NCBI GenBank assembly: GCA_028066245.1 | Contig: JALCBR010000003.1 | Coordinates: 62,001 to 126,000 of the forward strand | Source: Pirellulales bacterium | Lineage (GTDB): Bacteria > Planctomycetota > Planctomycetia > Pirellulales > S012-138 | Length of the DNA stretch: 64,000 nt | Reading direction: 5' to 3' | Shown: positions 16,069-24,637 of the stretch, in pieces | Numbering within the stretch: position 1 is the stretch's first letter | Layout of the letters: each line of letters opens with the position of its first letter | The notes under the pieces: generated by a model | What the model saw: only the letters and a program-made list of their open reading frames with translations | Told to the model about the DNA's origin: nothing | The model's database searches: none | Made by a program: the position numbers and the translations under genes

Positions 16069-17484
16069 TCAATCTTGCGAGATCAACTTGGAATCCGGAT
16101 ACAAGCCGGCTTCATCATAGATCACGCGGTCGGCATACCCGTCAAACCAAAGGGCGTCTGGGTTACGTCCGACGATGGTCACCTTGCCGCGGTCCGGAGC
16201 ATCTTCCACGCTGCGGAGCAATTTGAAGATCACCACTCCGTTTTCCGCGCCGCGCAGCCCTGGGATGGGTTTGTTGGTTACGGAGTTGACTTCTGTCTTT
16301 CCTTTGTAGTGCGTGATGGAAAGCCGGGCGTGAGCTTCAACGCCGGAGAGTCCCTTTTGAGAATCATTGAGAATCTGCCACGTGGTTTCGATCGGCACGT
16401 TGAACGCTTTGTATCCGACGATATCTCGTCCGCAGAAGAAGTAGTGATTTTCCACGCGGTTGCGCTTCAATTCACGTTGCATGATCCGCAAGGCGTCTGG
16501 ATCATCATTGATCCCTTTGATGATGGGCGATTGATTGTCAATGTTGACCCAATCGCAGGCGGCCAAACGCTTCACACTGCGCTCCGTTTGCTCGACCCAA
16601 ACAAAGCCGCCTTCAGGGTGCTCGATGAACTGGCCGTTCTCATCCTTTTGCAGGAATTCATCGGGATGGTTGAAGTGGACCATGAAGCGCAGCGCCGTCC
16701 TGGGATACGACTCATGGAACTTGTGCATCATGTCGAAGAAGGCATCATCAAAGCGTCCGGGAAAGAACGCCAGTTCTTTGGTGCCAATCCGAATGGAATC
16801 AATGCCGGCGTCTGAAAGCGCGGCCCACCAGGAGGCCATCTTTCGGTTGGTCAGCACCATCGGATCGCCACCAGACATCAAGATTTCGCGCAGCCGTTCG
16901 CGTCCGGTTTCCGGATGCCTGCCGCCGTTGGATTCCACTTCTCGGTTGTGATTGCGGATGTACTCAACAACCTCAGGGATCTGGGCAAGCCCCTTAGGTG
17001 CGACAGTGCCGTCAGGACGAGTCACCTCTTTTCTGGCGATCAATTCTTCCCGATAGCAAAATCGACAATGCGCGGAACAGGTGGAAACCACATAGAGCAG
17101 CGCTAACTCATACTTGTGGATCATCCCTTCGATCGGGCTGTAATCCATCTGGTTGCCCGGGTCAGGCGCTCCTTGCATATCGAGCGTCTCGTTGGGATCC
17201 GCCTTGACCAGTTTCTGGATTGGTTTGCTCCGCTTGGCGAGCTGCAAGTAATGCTCGGTGATCTTGACCGGCATCCGAGCTTCCACGTCGCGCTCGGATC
17301 CTTTGACGCCTTCCAATGCAATCAGCTCATCAGCCGAATAGAGTGATTGCAGATCTGTGGGGGCTTCACCTTTGACGAGTTTCGTCAGCCCGGCCGTGAT
17401 CTGGCGGTCGTATTTCTCTGGACCCAACGAATCAACGAGTGACTGAGCTTTGGTCGTGGGAGCGTAGCTTTCTGCGATCGACAT
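16069..17484 (-). CDS. KamA-family radical SAM enzyme, lysine 2,3-aminomutase-like
   Basis: 471 residues. The radical SAM cluster motif CxxxCxxC is at Cys136, Cys140 and Cys143 (STCSAHCRFCYRE), and the GGDPM loop (LMSGGDPMVLTN) and barrel follow as in lysine 2,3-aminomutases. One point does not fit. Where known aminomutases have a glycine-rich PGGGGK loop carrying the PLP lysine and a preceding Asp, this protein has THYKGKTEV: the Lys is retained but the loop is different. It may therefore act on another amino acid or use PLP differently. I chose the ATG at 17484 (MSIAESY). The neighbouring 3-oxoadipate genes are convergent, so a functional link is inference. Confidence 0.8.
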   Translation of the reverse strand: MSIAESYAPTTKAQSLVDSLGPEKYDRQITAGLTKLVKGEAPTDLQSLYSADELIALEGVKGSERDVEARMPVKITEHYLQLAKRSKPIQKLVKADPNETLDMQGAPDPGNQMDYSPIEGMIHKYELALLYVVSTCSAHCRFCYREELIARKEVTRPDGTVAPKGLAQIPEVVEYIRNHNREVESNGGRHPETGRERLREILMSGGDPMVLTNRKMASWWAALSDAGIDSIRIGTKELAFFPGRFDDAFFDMMHKFHESYPRTALRFMVHFNHPDEFLQKDENGQFIEHPEGGFVWVEQTERSVKRLAACDWVNIDNQSPIIKGINDDPDALRIMQRELKRNRVENHYFFCGRDIVGYKAFNVPIETTWQILNDSQKGLSGVEAHARLSITHYKGKTEVNSVTNKPIPGLRGAENGVVIFKLLRSVEDAPDRGKVTIVGRNPDALWFDGYADRVIYDEAGLYPDSKLISQD

Positions 17485-17736
17485 CGGTTCTTTCGAGCAA
17501 GCGGAAACCCGCCAGGCCCTGTGGGCTGGCTGAGCGATAGTCCCCCATGGCAAGCGAAATCTCACCGGGGGGAGATATACAGTCTAGTTTGGCCGGAAAA
17601 GCGCGTGGTCGCAACCGAGGTTGAGCCCGAATCTGGCCATAAAACGCAAGTAAATAACGGATTTTGTCACCTGCCAACTGTGACAACAGCCCACGTGCGG
17701 AGTCTTACCGCCTGCGGCGACTTTAAGCGGCCATCA

Positions 17737-18081
17737 TCATTCCTCTTCTCGCAGTGCGCGTGGATCGAGCTTGCCATCCATAATGCCATCCAAGAAGTCC
17801 ATCTCATCAACGACGCTGCGAAACTCTTCTTTGCTGAAAACGCCTTTGCGTACGCAAACCTCCAGCAACGTGTGGATGACCAATACCGCCCTGGCGAGTT
17901 CCTCTTCCAATGCATCGACGCGTTCGGCAGTTTTGGAGTGCGTATTTCTCTCTTGCTGAACGAGCGCGTTGACGGCGGTATTGAGTTTGTCGATCTGGCT
18001 CGTTTGCCAGTAGTCGTGCATAAAGTGTTTGGACCAATCCATGTTAGCCTCGGGGGGTGCGTCGTTAGGTCGCTTAGGCAT
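17737..18081 (-). CDS. Hypothetical protein with predicted coiled coil (114 aa)
   Basis: 114 residues, not recognised. The middle (residues about 28-75) is rich in Lys, Glu, Ala and Leu with heptad-like spacing and is probably a coiled coil; the C-terminus is acidic. No signal peptide or membrane segment. The ATG at 18081 gives a basic N-terminus (MPKRPND). It sits alone between the KamA-like gene and the divergent HIT gene. Probably a cytoplasmic scaffold or regulatory protein, but this is a guess. Confidence 0.6.
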   Translation of the reverse strand: MPKRPNDAPPEANMDWSKHFMHDYWQTSQIDKLNTAVNALVQQERNTHSKTAERVDALEEELARAVLVIHTLLEVCVRKGVFSKEEFRSVVDEMDFLDGIMDGKLDPRALREEE

Positions 18082-18297
18082 AGCTATTCTGGGTCAACGA
18101 TTGTCAGGGAAACGGAGATTGGCCGGACATCACCAGCTGGCGACAATCGCACGTTCTTTCCGTAACTCGACTCTGAGAAATCATATTCAACGGTCGATCT
18201 GGCTCTGGGGCAGACTTCGTTATAATGCAGCCCAACGCACGCTGGCAAAGACTCAGTCCCAGTTCGTTCGGCTGTAACTCCGTTGAGAACCAATCCG

Positions 18298-18642
18298 ATG
18301 ACCGAAAAAACTATCTTCAAAAAGATTATCGACCGGGAGGTTCCCGCGGACATCTTGTTTGAAGATGATCACTGCCTGGCATTTCGCGATGTTTCTCCGC
18401 AAGCGCCGACGCACGTGCTGGTGATCCCCAAGGAAGAGATCGAATCGCTCGCCCACGCGGAGGACCACCACAAGGAACTGCTTGGGCACATACTGCTTGT
18501 TATCCGAGATCTGGCCAAGAAGCTCGGCCTGGAGAAAGGCTATCGCTTGGTGGCCAACACCGGATCTGACGGAGGCCAAACTGTGTTCCATTTGCATTTT
18601 CACCTGATGGGAAAACGCAAATTAGACTGGCCGCCAGGTTGA
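18298..18642 (+). CDS. HIT-family nucleotide-binding hydrolase
   Basis: 114 residues of the histidine-triad family (HinT branch). The triad HLHFHLM places His98, His100 and His102 close to the C-terminus, and the N-terminal FKKIIDREVPADILFEDD segment is typical. HinT-type enzymes hydrolyse nucleoside phosphoramidates and aminoacyl-adenylates. Length is normal. The ATG at 18298 is used; an upstream TTG at 18283 is a weaker start. It stands alone on the plus strand. Confidence 0.92.
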   Translation: MTEKTIFKKIIDREVPADILFEDDHCLAFRDVSPQAPTHVLVIPKEEIESLAHAEDHHKELLGHILLVIRDLAKKLGLEKGYRLVANTGSDGGQTVFHLHFHLMGKRKLDWPPG

Positions 18643-18772
18643 TGGTTGCGATTTGCTCGCGCGTCAGCGCGGCTCGGGAAGTTGGCGATTGGTTCAACCA
18701 GACGGCGTCGTACGCTTGGCAGGGATGCCATCAGTGACAATCGGCAAGCCCAAAAATGGGGGCGTCCGGGCG

Positions 18773-18848
18773 CTGGCGCGCCCGTTGGCACCCCTGTCGG
18801 ATCAGACCCTGGCGCACCTGTTGGAAACACTCTTGGCGCGCCTGTTAG
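18773..18848 (+). repeat. Three imperfect copies of CTGGCGCRCCYGTTGG
   Basis: Copies begin at 18773, 18809 and about 18833 (CTGGCGCGCCCGTTGG, CTGGCGCACCTGTTGG, CTTGGCGCGCCTGTTAG), spaced about 36 and 24 bases. They lie in the region 18643-18919 between the HIT gene and the first Hsp20 gene. Open frames run through it on both strands (repeated GAPVG on one, PTGAP on the other) but none has a ribosome site or a recognisable product. I regard it as non-coding or a degenerate repeat tract. Confidence 0.35.
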
Positions 18849-18919
18849 AACTTCGAAGAAATCCACTCGCCAGAGGGGGCGGAAAATCGCTTGACCTGAA
18901 CCAAGCTTGATGGCAAACG

Positions 18920-19411
18920 CTAGCCGGGCTGTTCCCCGGAACGGATGGCGATCTTCTGCCGCTTGGCACCGGCGTGCTTTTTCAGTCGTACGGTCAACAC
19001 GCCATTTTTGAATTCCGCGTCAGCTGATTCGCTATCCACCGCGCATGGCAGCGGAATGCTGCGACGAAACGAACCGTAGCGGCTTTCCTTGCGATAGAAC
19101 TCCCCTTCTGACTCTTCGTGCGTTTCGATCTTCTCGCCGGAGAGCGTGATGGTATTCTCTGCAAGGCTCAAGTCGATCTTGTCTGGCTCCACGCCCGGTA
19201 GCTCCGCACGTACGATCACCTCCTCATCCTTCTCCGCTACATCGACGGATGGATGCATAGCACCGGAAAACGGCCTGGTCATAAAGCCCAACGGGCTGTC
19301 AACAAACTGATCGAACACCCGATCAAACTCCTGGCGCATGTCCGACCAAGGGGAAATGGAATGGCTCTTGCCGCCATCATCTTGCTTATTGCTCCAGCGA
19401 ATCAGGCTCAT
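18920..19411 (-). CDS. Small heat-shock protein, Hsp20/alpha-crystallin family
   Basis: 163 residues. The alpha-crystallin domain spans about residues 50-140, with SVDVAEKDEEVIVRAELPGVE at its start and the FKNGVLTVRLKK segment (A-x-x-x-NGVL type) at its end. These proteins form oligomers that hold unfolded proteins for later refolding. The C-terminal tail is basic. It is the most downstream of three Hsp20 genes on the minus strand and is the most divergent, with a longer N-terminal region. Confidence 0.93.
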   Translation of the reverse strand: MSLIRWSNKQDDGGKSHSISPWSDMRQEFDRVFDQFVDSPLGFMTRPFSGAMHPSVDVAEKDEEVIVRAELPGVEPDKIDLSLAENTITLSGEKIETHEESEGEFYRKESRYGSFRRSIPLPCAVDSESADAEFKNGVLTVRLKKHAGAKRQKIAIRSGEQPG

Positions 19412-19544
19412 TGCGTTTCTCCTTTTGTAGTTCTATTCCAGCGGTTGCTGGCCGCGCTCCGCGAAGAATAGCGCCTGGGAAATTATCGCATCTTCCAGGG
19501 AGAGCCGCCATCAAATTGTGGAACTGCCCTATCCCCTAAGCTTG

Positions 19545-19937
19545 TCAGTTTACATTGACGGCAATCTTGCGCGGCTTGTGCGATTCGGCCTTGGGTAGAT
19601 TCAGGATCAACACACCATCGCGATAGTCCGCCGAAATCTTTGCCGCATCGATCTTCTCGCTTACCCGGAACGTGCGGTGAAATCCGCCAACGCCGTACTC
19701 GTTGAGCGAATATTCCGTGCCTTCAGGCTGTCGCGGAGCCGCTTTGCCGTTGATGGTCAACGTCCCTTCTTGAAAGTTGATATCGATCGCGTCTTCGGGC
19801 ACGCCTGGCATATCGGCATACAGTACGAGTTGATCTTCACGCTCGATGATATCTACGTTCGGACGAAAGACTGGACCGCTGTGTGTCGATTCCGTTGCCG
19901 TGGTGTTTTCACTTGCTTGTTTGGTGGAAGTTGTCAT
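19545..19937 (-). CDS. Small heat-shock protein, Hsp20/alpha-crystallin family
   Basis: 130 residues. The alpha-crystallin domain begins at RPNVDIIEREDQLVLYADMPGV and ends with ADYRDGVLILNLPKAE, followed by RKIAVNVN. The ATG at 19937 (MTTSTKQASEN) has a purine-rich AGAGAGAGAACC leader. The frame stays open back to 20042, overlapping the upstream gene, but that extension lacks family similarity. Middle gene of the three-gene set, presumably co-transcribed from the promoter upstream of 20467. Confidence 0.92.
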   Translation of the reverse strand: MTTSTKQASENTTATESTHSGPVFRPNVDIIEREDQLVLYADMPGVPEDAIDINFQEGTLTINGKAAPRQPEGTEYSLNEYGVGGFHRTFRVSEKIDAAKISADYRDGVLILNLPKAESHKPRKIAVNVN

Positions 19938-20038
19938 GGTTCTCTCTCTTTCTACGCGGTGTGACTCTTGTCTGCGTTGAATGATTTGTGTGTGCGTGAT
20001 GAGGATGCGAAGGTCGCGCCCTCTCATCTGCATAACGC

Positions 20039-20467
20039 TCAACCGGCGTTGACCGTGATCTTACGCGGCTTGGCTGCTTCCGCCTTGGGAAGGCGAATCT
20101 CCAAGACGCCGTTCTCCAGTCGTGCTTCAATCTTGGCGGTGTCAACATCGACTGGTAGCCGCAATCGGCGAACGAAAGAACCCGTCCCACGCTCTTGCCG
20201 GTGGTAGGATTCGCCTTGTTGCTTGATGTCGGGGCGATGCCCCTTGATCGTCAGTTCACCGCCGACAATCTCTAGTTCCAAATCATCCTGCGAAAGTCCC
20301 GGCAGCTCCGCTTCAATGAACAGCGCGTCTCCCGTTTCCCAGACGTTAAGCGCCGGAAAGGAAGCCCCAAACGCGCCGCTGGAAACGCGTGACACATCTC
20401 GCCAAACTTGGTCCACTTCATCCCGCAGCTTGCGAAATGCATCTGTGCCAATACGAGTCCCAAACAT
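20039..20467 (-). CDS. Small heat-shock protein, Hsp20/alpha-crystallin family
   Basis: 142 residues. The alpha-crystallin domain runs from about residue 35 (FPALNVWETGDALFIEAELPGL) to ARLENGVLEIRLPKAEA near residue 130, with the C-terminal RKITVNAG tail shared with the next gene. The N-terminal arm (MFGTRIGTDAFRKLRDEVDQVW) is an amphipathic helix typical of the oligomerising region. A GGAGGAG ribosome site precedes the ATG. It is the promoter-proximal gene of the Hsp20 trio. Confidence 0.93.
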   Translation of the reverse strand: MFGTRIGTDAFRKLRDEVDQVWRDVSRVSSGAFGASFPALNVWETGDALFIEAELPGLSQDDLELEIVGGELTIKGHRPDIKQQGESYHRQERGTGSFVRRLRLPVDVDTAKIEARLENGVLEIRLPKAEAAKPRKITVNAG

Positions 20468-20797
20468 CGCTCTCCTCCATCATCTTGTTGTGTTGTGAGC
20501 GCACGGATAGTGCGCGCTCATGGTCAATTAATCTCAAAGCGTTCCACACAGCAGAGAAGCAAAACGCGTGCCGAATTTCCAAGCCATTGCGACAAAGGGG
20601 TTTGTGCACAAACGCTTGGAAAGCGGTCAGGTGATGGTTTATCGAACTGTCAGAATGGCAGTTCGCACGTTACGATTTTAATGCCATATCGGATTCGCTC
20701 GCGAGCCAGCAGTTGACCGCGTCAGATGTTCCAACATGACGAATCCGCGGCCAGCAGATAAGTCGCCGTTCCTCAAAACAGTCAGGCTTTGAAGGAC
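20468..20797. promoter_or_regulatory. Upstream region of the Hsp20 genes with an inverted repeat
   Basis: This 330-base spacer lies between the Hsp20 set and the M48 peptidase gene, both on the minus strand. Thirty bases upstream of the first Hsp20 start is an inverted repeat, GCGCAC (20499-20504) and GTGCGC (20510-20515) separated by GGATA, in the context GAGCGCAC...GTGCGCGCTC. A TTGACC hexamer follows further upstream on the minus strand. It does not match CIRCE. It could be a repressor site or a 5'-leader hairpin controlling heat-shock expression. No gene seen. Confidence 0.45.
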
Positions 20798-22189
20798 CTA
20801 CTGCTGATGATGGCGAACTTCAAGTGGTTTGACATGAGAGTCGCTCTCGGCGAATTCAACCGGCGCGCCGGGATGGTTCTGCACGGTCACATCAAGGGAA
20901 TTCTCACCAGTGTCTGCATCTGCAGACTGCATCGGACGCAACCTCTCCTCGATCCGTTTTTTACCAGCGATCGTCTCTTCAGAGTGATCCTCGGAATGCC
21001 GGTCGAAGACAAGTTGCCGGGAAAACAAGAGCGACATCCTGTGTTCAAGCTGGCCGAAGTCTGGGAACAAACTGCGGGCATTCTCAAGATCGAGTTCCTG
21101 GTCGTCATTCTCTCGCTGGTCAGGTTTACTGGCAGCAGAGAATTGCCGCATGCAGGCGATACGCACTCCTGTTGTTGGATGCGAGTCCCAAAAACCTGAA
21201 CGCTCTTCTTCCTCCAACCGCCGAAGCAGATAAGCCCTCCCCTCAGGGCTGAACTCCTGCCAAGATTCGCGAAACGCGCGAAACAACCCTGTCCAGCCAT
21301 CGGCATCGCCAGCGGCTCCATAACCGGCCACCACAGCATGGAACTGGTGGTTGAGTTGCCATTCCTTGAGGAGCGTTAGCGAGGCCAATTCGCCCCCAAA
21401 GACAACGGCCGTCATTGCGTCTGCCAGCAATTCCTGCCGTCTTACCAACGGCGCCGTCAAGGGTCGCATCAGCGCCCCGTACAATAACGAAAGTGGGTAC
21501 AGGATATTGATCCAGCGCCAGCGACTTTCTCTAGCGAGTTCTATGCCGGCTTTCAGCGATTCCAAGAAACGGAACACGAACACGCCCATCCGCGTATCAC
21601 CGGCGCGAACGTGTGAAAGTTCGTGGGCCAGGATCACGTCCAATTCCCGTCGAGAGAGCACACACAGGTGCGGCATCCCCAGCACCAAGACCAACCGACG
21701 ATCCGAGAGGATCGAGAACCGACGGACCTCGACGGCGTGGCATTCCGGCTCTGGCGTGACACGGATCTCGTGAGGGACGGGAGCATCGATCTGGCGGGCA
21801 ACGGACGCAACATGGGCGTAAAACTCCGGATACCGGTCCTCAGAGAGTGGGATACCGAAGAGTGCTTCTGCGTCGTTTTCGTCGTGCTGTGCTGTGACGA
21901 GCCCCTTTAGCTGACTCCACAACATCGGCACGATCTGCCACAACAGGACGCATGTGCCCAGCAGAAGCGTCCCGTTCCATACGGATTCGAGCTCAAACTG
22001 CGCGGAAAAGTTGGCAATGATGCGGGCCGCGAGAATCGAGGCATTGCCCAAGAGCCACAGAGAAATCGCCAGCGCAAACGCATAGTACGAGATCATCACC
22101 AGGAACAATGCCAGGTGATAGAGCCCAATCTGGAAGACTTTCTTCCACGGCCGGTCGAGACGACCATCCGCTGTCGCGAACGATCTCAT
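20798..22189 (-). CDS. Membrane-bound M48-family metallopeptidase
   Basis: 463 residues. Two N-terminal hydrophobic segments (about 22-52 and 72-92) anchor the protein. The zinc motif HExxH is at 189-193 (ILAHELSHVRAGDTRMG), and a downstream RRQELLADA segment supplies the likely third ligand Glu, as in HtpX/M48 peptidases. The C-terminal 110 residues are soluble and polar, and cytoplasmic if the usual topology holds. HtpX-type peptidases degrade misfolded membrane proteins, which fits its position next to heat-shock genes, although the 330-base gap suggests separate transcription. Confidence 0.88.
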   Translation of the reverse strand: MRSFATADGRLDRPWKKVFQIGLYHLALFLVMISYYAFALAISLWLLGNASILAARIIANFSAQFELESVWNGTLLLGTCVLLWQIVPMLWSQLKGLVTAQHDENDAEALFGIPLSEDRYPEFYAHVASVARQIDAPVPHEIRVTPEPECHAVEVRRFSILSDRRLVLVLGMPHLCVLSRRELDVILAHELSHVRAGDTRMGVFVFRFLESLKAGIELARESRWRWINILYPLSLLYGALMRPLTAPLVRRQELLADAMTAVVFGGELASLTLLKEWQLNHQFHAVVAGYGAAGDADGWTGLFRAFRESWQEFSPEGRAYLLRRLEEEERSGFWDSHPTTGVRIACMRQFSAASKPDQRENDDQELDLENARSLFPDFGQLEHRMSLLFSRQLVFDRHSEDHSEETIAGKKRIEERLRPMQSADADTGENSLDVTVQNHPGAPVEFAESDSHVKPLEVRHHQQ

Positions 22190-22527
22190 GGCACCTTGTG
22201 GCTATCGCGAGCAGGAATAAGTGTGCGAATCCGCCCCTTGTGTAGCAATTCTTACGCTGGCGCCGGGATGAGGGATGAAGACAAAGAACGGCCGCCTACC
22301 TACAGCGTAACATTCTCACCTCGCGGAGGAAATAAAAATCCACCAGTGTGAGACAAACGTGATTCAACCGTCGAAACCGCGTTTTCGCACGCTTCTGAGA
22401 CCTGCCAAGCCAAAACAACGTGTAACGTGCGATCAATCCTCGCCCGGCTTGAAGGGGGCCTCACACAACGCCGCCTTGGCAATCTGGCGAGTCGAACTGC
22501 TGACAACCGTTTGCTGTCGCCAGATCG
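22190..22527. other. Intergenic region (338 bases) with a hairpin after the GT2 gene
   Basis: No gene seen. At its left end the region should hold the promoter of the M48 peptidase. Close to the GT2 stop, ATCTGGCGA (22482-22490) and TCGCCAGAT (22517-22525) are perfect nine-base inverted arms around a 26-base loop, positioned to act as a terminator for the minus-strand polysaccharide operon. The long loop makes this only moderately convincing. Confidence 0.4.
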
Positions 22528-23601
22528 TTAGATCTCGCGCTGAATGTTACGCTTGGTGCGCAAACGCACATGCCACCAACAGGCGTAGAGACGCGGGCGC
22601 TTGAGGAGGAAGTCGCGCGCGGTCGCACGGATACCTCGGAAGAGGGAAGGCTTAACTGCCTGTGCTTCCAAAGGTTGCGAAGAGGAGTTCCTCTGCTGCT
22701 GCTTGGGCTCCCGCGGAGAACGGGGGGAGTCACCGATACCGCGTTGATGCGAAGCGGATAATTGCTGACGCCCAGGGTCAAGTCGCCAGAGACGCTCCAC
22801 CGTCTCTTGGTAATCTCGAAAGATCAATTGCCGGCGGCGGGCGGACTCTGGGTCACCCGGCACGCGATAGAGCGATGTGATCTCATTGACGAACGCAAAC
22901 GGAGCAGCTGATGAATACCGCCTCCACAAGTCCCAGTCCTCCAGCGCGTCAAGCCGTTCATCCAAGCCACCGCGCCAGCGGAAGAGGTCGCTGCGAAACA
23001 AGACCGACTGGATCGAAGTGAGATTTCGCCTGGCCAGAGCATCTGCGTCAAACGGGTGCGCGAGTGAAACAAATCGTTTCAGCTCACGGTATCGCAGCGG
23101 CGAGAGTGACTCGATCTGCGTCGGCACTTCCCAGGCAATCGCGTAAGCGGCTCCACAGTTGGTTTGCCGCTTGAGCGCTGAGACCAGCGTTGTAACGTGT
23201 CCCGGCAGAAACAAATCATCGTCATCCAGAAAGCCACACAACTCTCCCTGTGCAGCGAGCAACCCTGCGTTTCCCGCACGGCAACGCCCTCCCTGCTCCA
23301 CAGGATTGTACGTCAACGTGATCGATTTCAAATTCTCGGCAGCCAATCTTGCTTGCTGTTCGACAATCCACTCGGAAGCGTTCGTCGTTCCATCTTCGAC
23401 AACAACGATCTCCAACGGTCGGTAATCTTGCGCGATGATCGAAGCCACGGCCTCCTGGAGGAATCCCAGACGCTGTCCGTGAGTGCGAACGATAATGCTC
23501 ACCAAGGGGTCAGCAGGGAGTTGCGCAAAGCCGTGATTCCTGGGAACCACAGGAATCTCAGTCGACTTGAAAAGCGCGCTTTGATCCGCGGTTTTGCTCA
23601 T
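22528..23601 (-). CDS. Glycosyltransferase family 2
   Basis: 357 residues. The GT-A fold starts at VSIIVRTHGQRLGFLQEAVASI. The nucleotide-sugar site VVVEDGT and the metal-binding DxD-type FLDDDDLFLPGH are clear, and ALEDWDLWRRY is the usual acceptor-side motif. The C-terminal 70 residues are basic and low in complexity. The ATG at 23601 is preceded by AAGGGG and lies eight bases after the RmlA stop, so translation is probably coupled. Likely a cell-surface polysaccharide or glycoprotein transferase. Confidence 0.88.
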   Translation of the reverse strand: MSKTADQSALFKSTEIPVVPRNHGFAQLPADPLVSIIVRTHGQRLGFLQEAVASIIAQDYRPLEIVVVEDGTTNASEWIVEQQARLAAENLKSITLTYNPVEQGGRCRAGNAGLLAAQGELCGFLDDDDLFLPGHVTTLVSALKRQTNCGAAYAIAWEVPTQIESLSPLRYRELKRFVSLAHPFDADALARRNLTSIQSVLFRSDLFRWRGGLDERLDALEDWDLWRRYSSAAPFAFVNEITSLYRVPGDPESARRRQLIFRDYQETVERLWRLDPGRQQLSASHQRGIGDSPRSPREPKQQQRNSSSQPLEAQAVKPSLFRGIRATARDFLLKRPRLYACWWHVRLRTKRNIQREI

Positions 23602-23608
23602 TGGCCCC

Positions 23609-24565
23609 TTAGGCAGCCGCGCGCCCGCTGGAGATATGTGGTGTCGCGGCGACCGCTGAGTCAAGTTGATATGGCGTCTGTGCGATGTCGGCCAAGTATT
23701 CGCCGTATTCGTTAGGGATTTCGCGAGCAAGTGTCAGCAATTCCCCGGCCGTGATATAGCCCATCCGATAGGCGACTTCTTCGATGCAGCCAATCTTTAA
23801 GCCTTGGCGTTCTTCAATGGCGGCCACAAAGTTGGCCGCACGGAGCAGCGCGTCGTGCGTTCCGGTATCGAGCCAGGCGAAGCCACGTCCCAACGCCTCG
23901 ACGTGCAGCTTGTCGCGGTGAAGATACTCGCGGTTGATGTCAGTGATCTCCAATTCGCCCCGCGCAGAAGGCTTGAGGTTTGCCGCGATCTCCACAACGT
24001 CCCGGTCGTAAAAATACAGGCCGGGCACGGCGCAGTTGGATTTGGGTTGGTCCGGTTTTTCTTCCAGAGAAATCGCGCGACCGGAACGATCAAACTCGAC
24101 GACCCCGTACCGCTGTGGGTCTTTGACTGGGTAGGCAAAGATTGTGGCTCCGTCAGTGCGCGCGGAAGCGGCGCGGACGATGTCAACCAGCCCATGGCCG
24201 TAAAAGAGGTTGTCACCGAGCACCAGCGCGCTGGGGTCGTCTTCAAGGAACTCTCGTCCCAAGATGAATGCTTGCGCGAGACCTTCCGGCCGAGGCTGCA
24301 CACAGTACTTGAACTGCAACCCGAGCCGTGCTCCGTCTTCGAAGAGCTGTTCGTAAAGTGGCGTGTCGCGAGGCGTTGAGATGATCAAGATCTCTCGCAC
24401 ACCCGCCAGCATGAGCGTTGAGAGCGGGTAATAAATCAGCGGCTTGTTATAGACGGGCATCAGTTGTTTGCTGACGCAGCGGCTGAGCGGATCCAACCGG
24501 CTGCCAGAACCGCCGGCGAGAATAATCCCTTTGCGGCGCGGCAGGTGATCAAAGCAGTAATTCAT
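23609..24565 (-). CDS. rmlA: Glucose-1-phosphate thymidylyltransferase
   Basis: 318 residues. The nucleotidyltransferase signature [35 protein letters not shown] matches RmlA, which makes dTDP-glucose from glucose-1-phosphate and d[18 protein letters not shown] and YFYDRDV segments are also present. RmlA usually has GTRLYPLT where this has GSRLDPLS. The C-terminus carries about 25 extra residues. The ATG at 24565 is placed just before the conserved region. RmlB and RmlD are not in the window, so the pathway product is uncertain. Confidence 0.9.
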   Translation of the reverse strand: MNYCFDHLPRRKGIILAGGSGSRLDPLSRCVSKQLMPVYNKPLIYYPLSTLMLAGVREILIISTPRDTPLYEQLFEDGARLGLQFKYCVQPRPEGLAQAFILGREFLEDDPSALVLGDNLFYGHGLVDIVRAASARTDGATIFAYPVKDPQRYGVVEFDRSGRAISLEEKPDQPKSNCAVPGLYFYDRDVVEIAANLKPSARGELEITDINREYLHRDKLHVEALGRGFAWLDTGTHDALLRAANFVAAIEERQGLKIGCIEEVAYRMGYITAGELLTLAREIPNEYGEYLADIAQTPYQLDSAVAATPHISSGRAAA

Positions 24566-24637
24566 GAAGCCTGGCTTACTGTACGGTCGGTTGCGGAACA
24601 CGCTTTGAGCGCGTCAGATCATTCATCGCCCTGAAAT

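Noticed and set aside
18643-18919. Possible small genes with GAPVG or PTGAP repeats on both strands
   Set aside because: No ribosome site, non-ATG starts, and the repeats explain the open frames.
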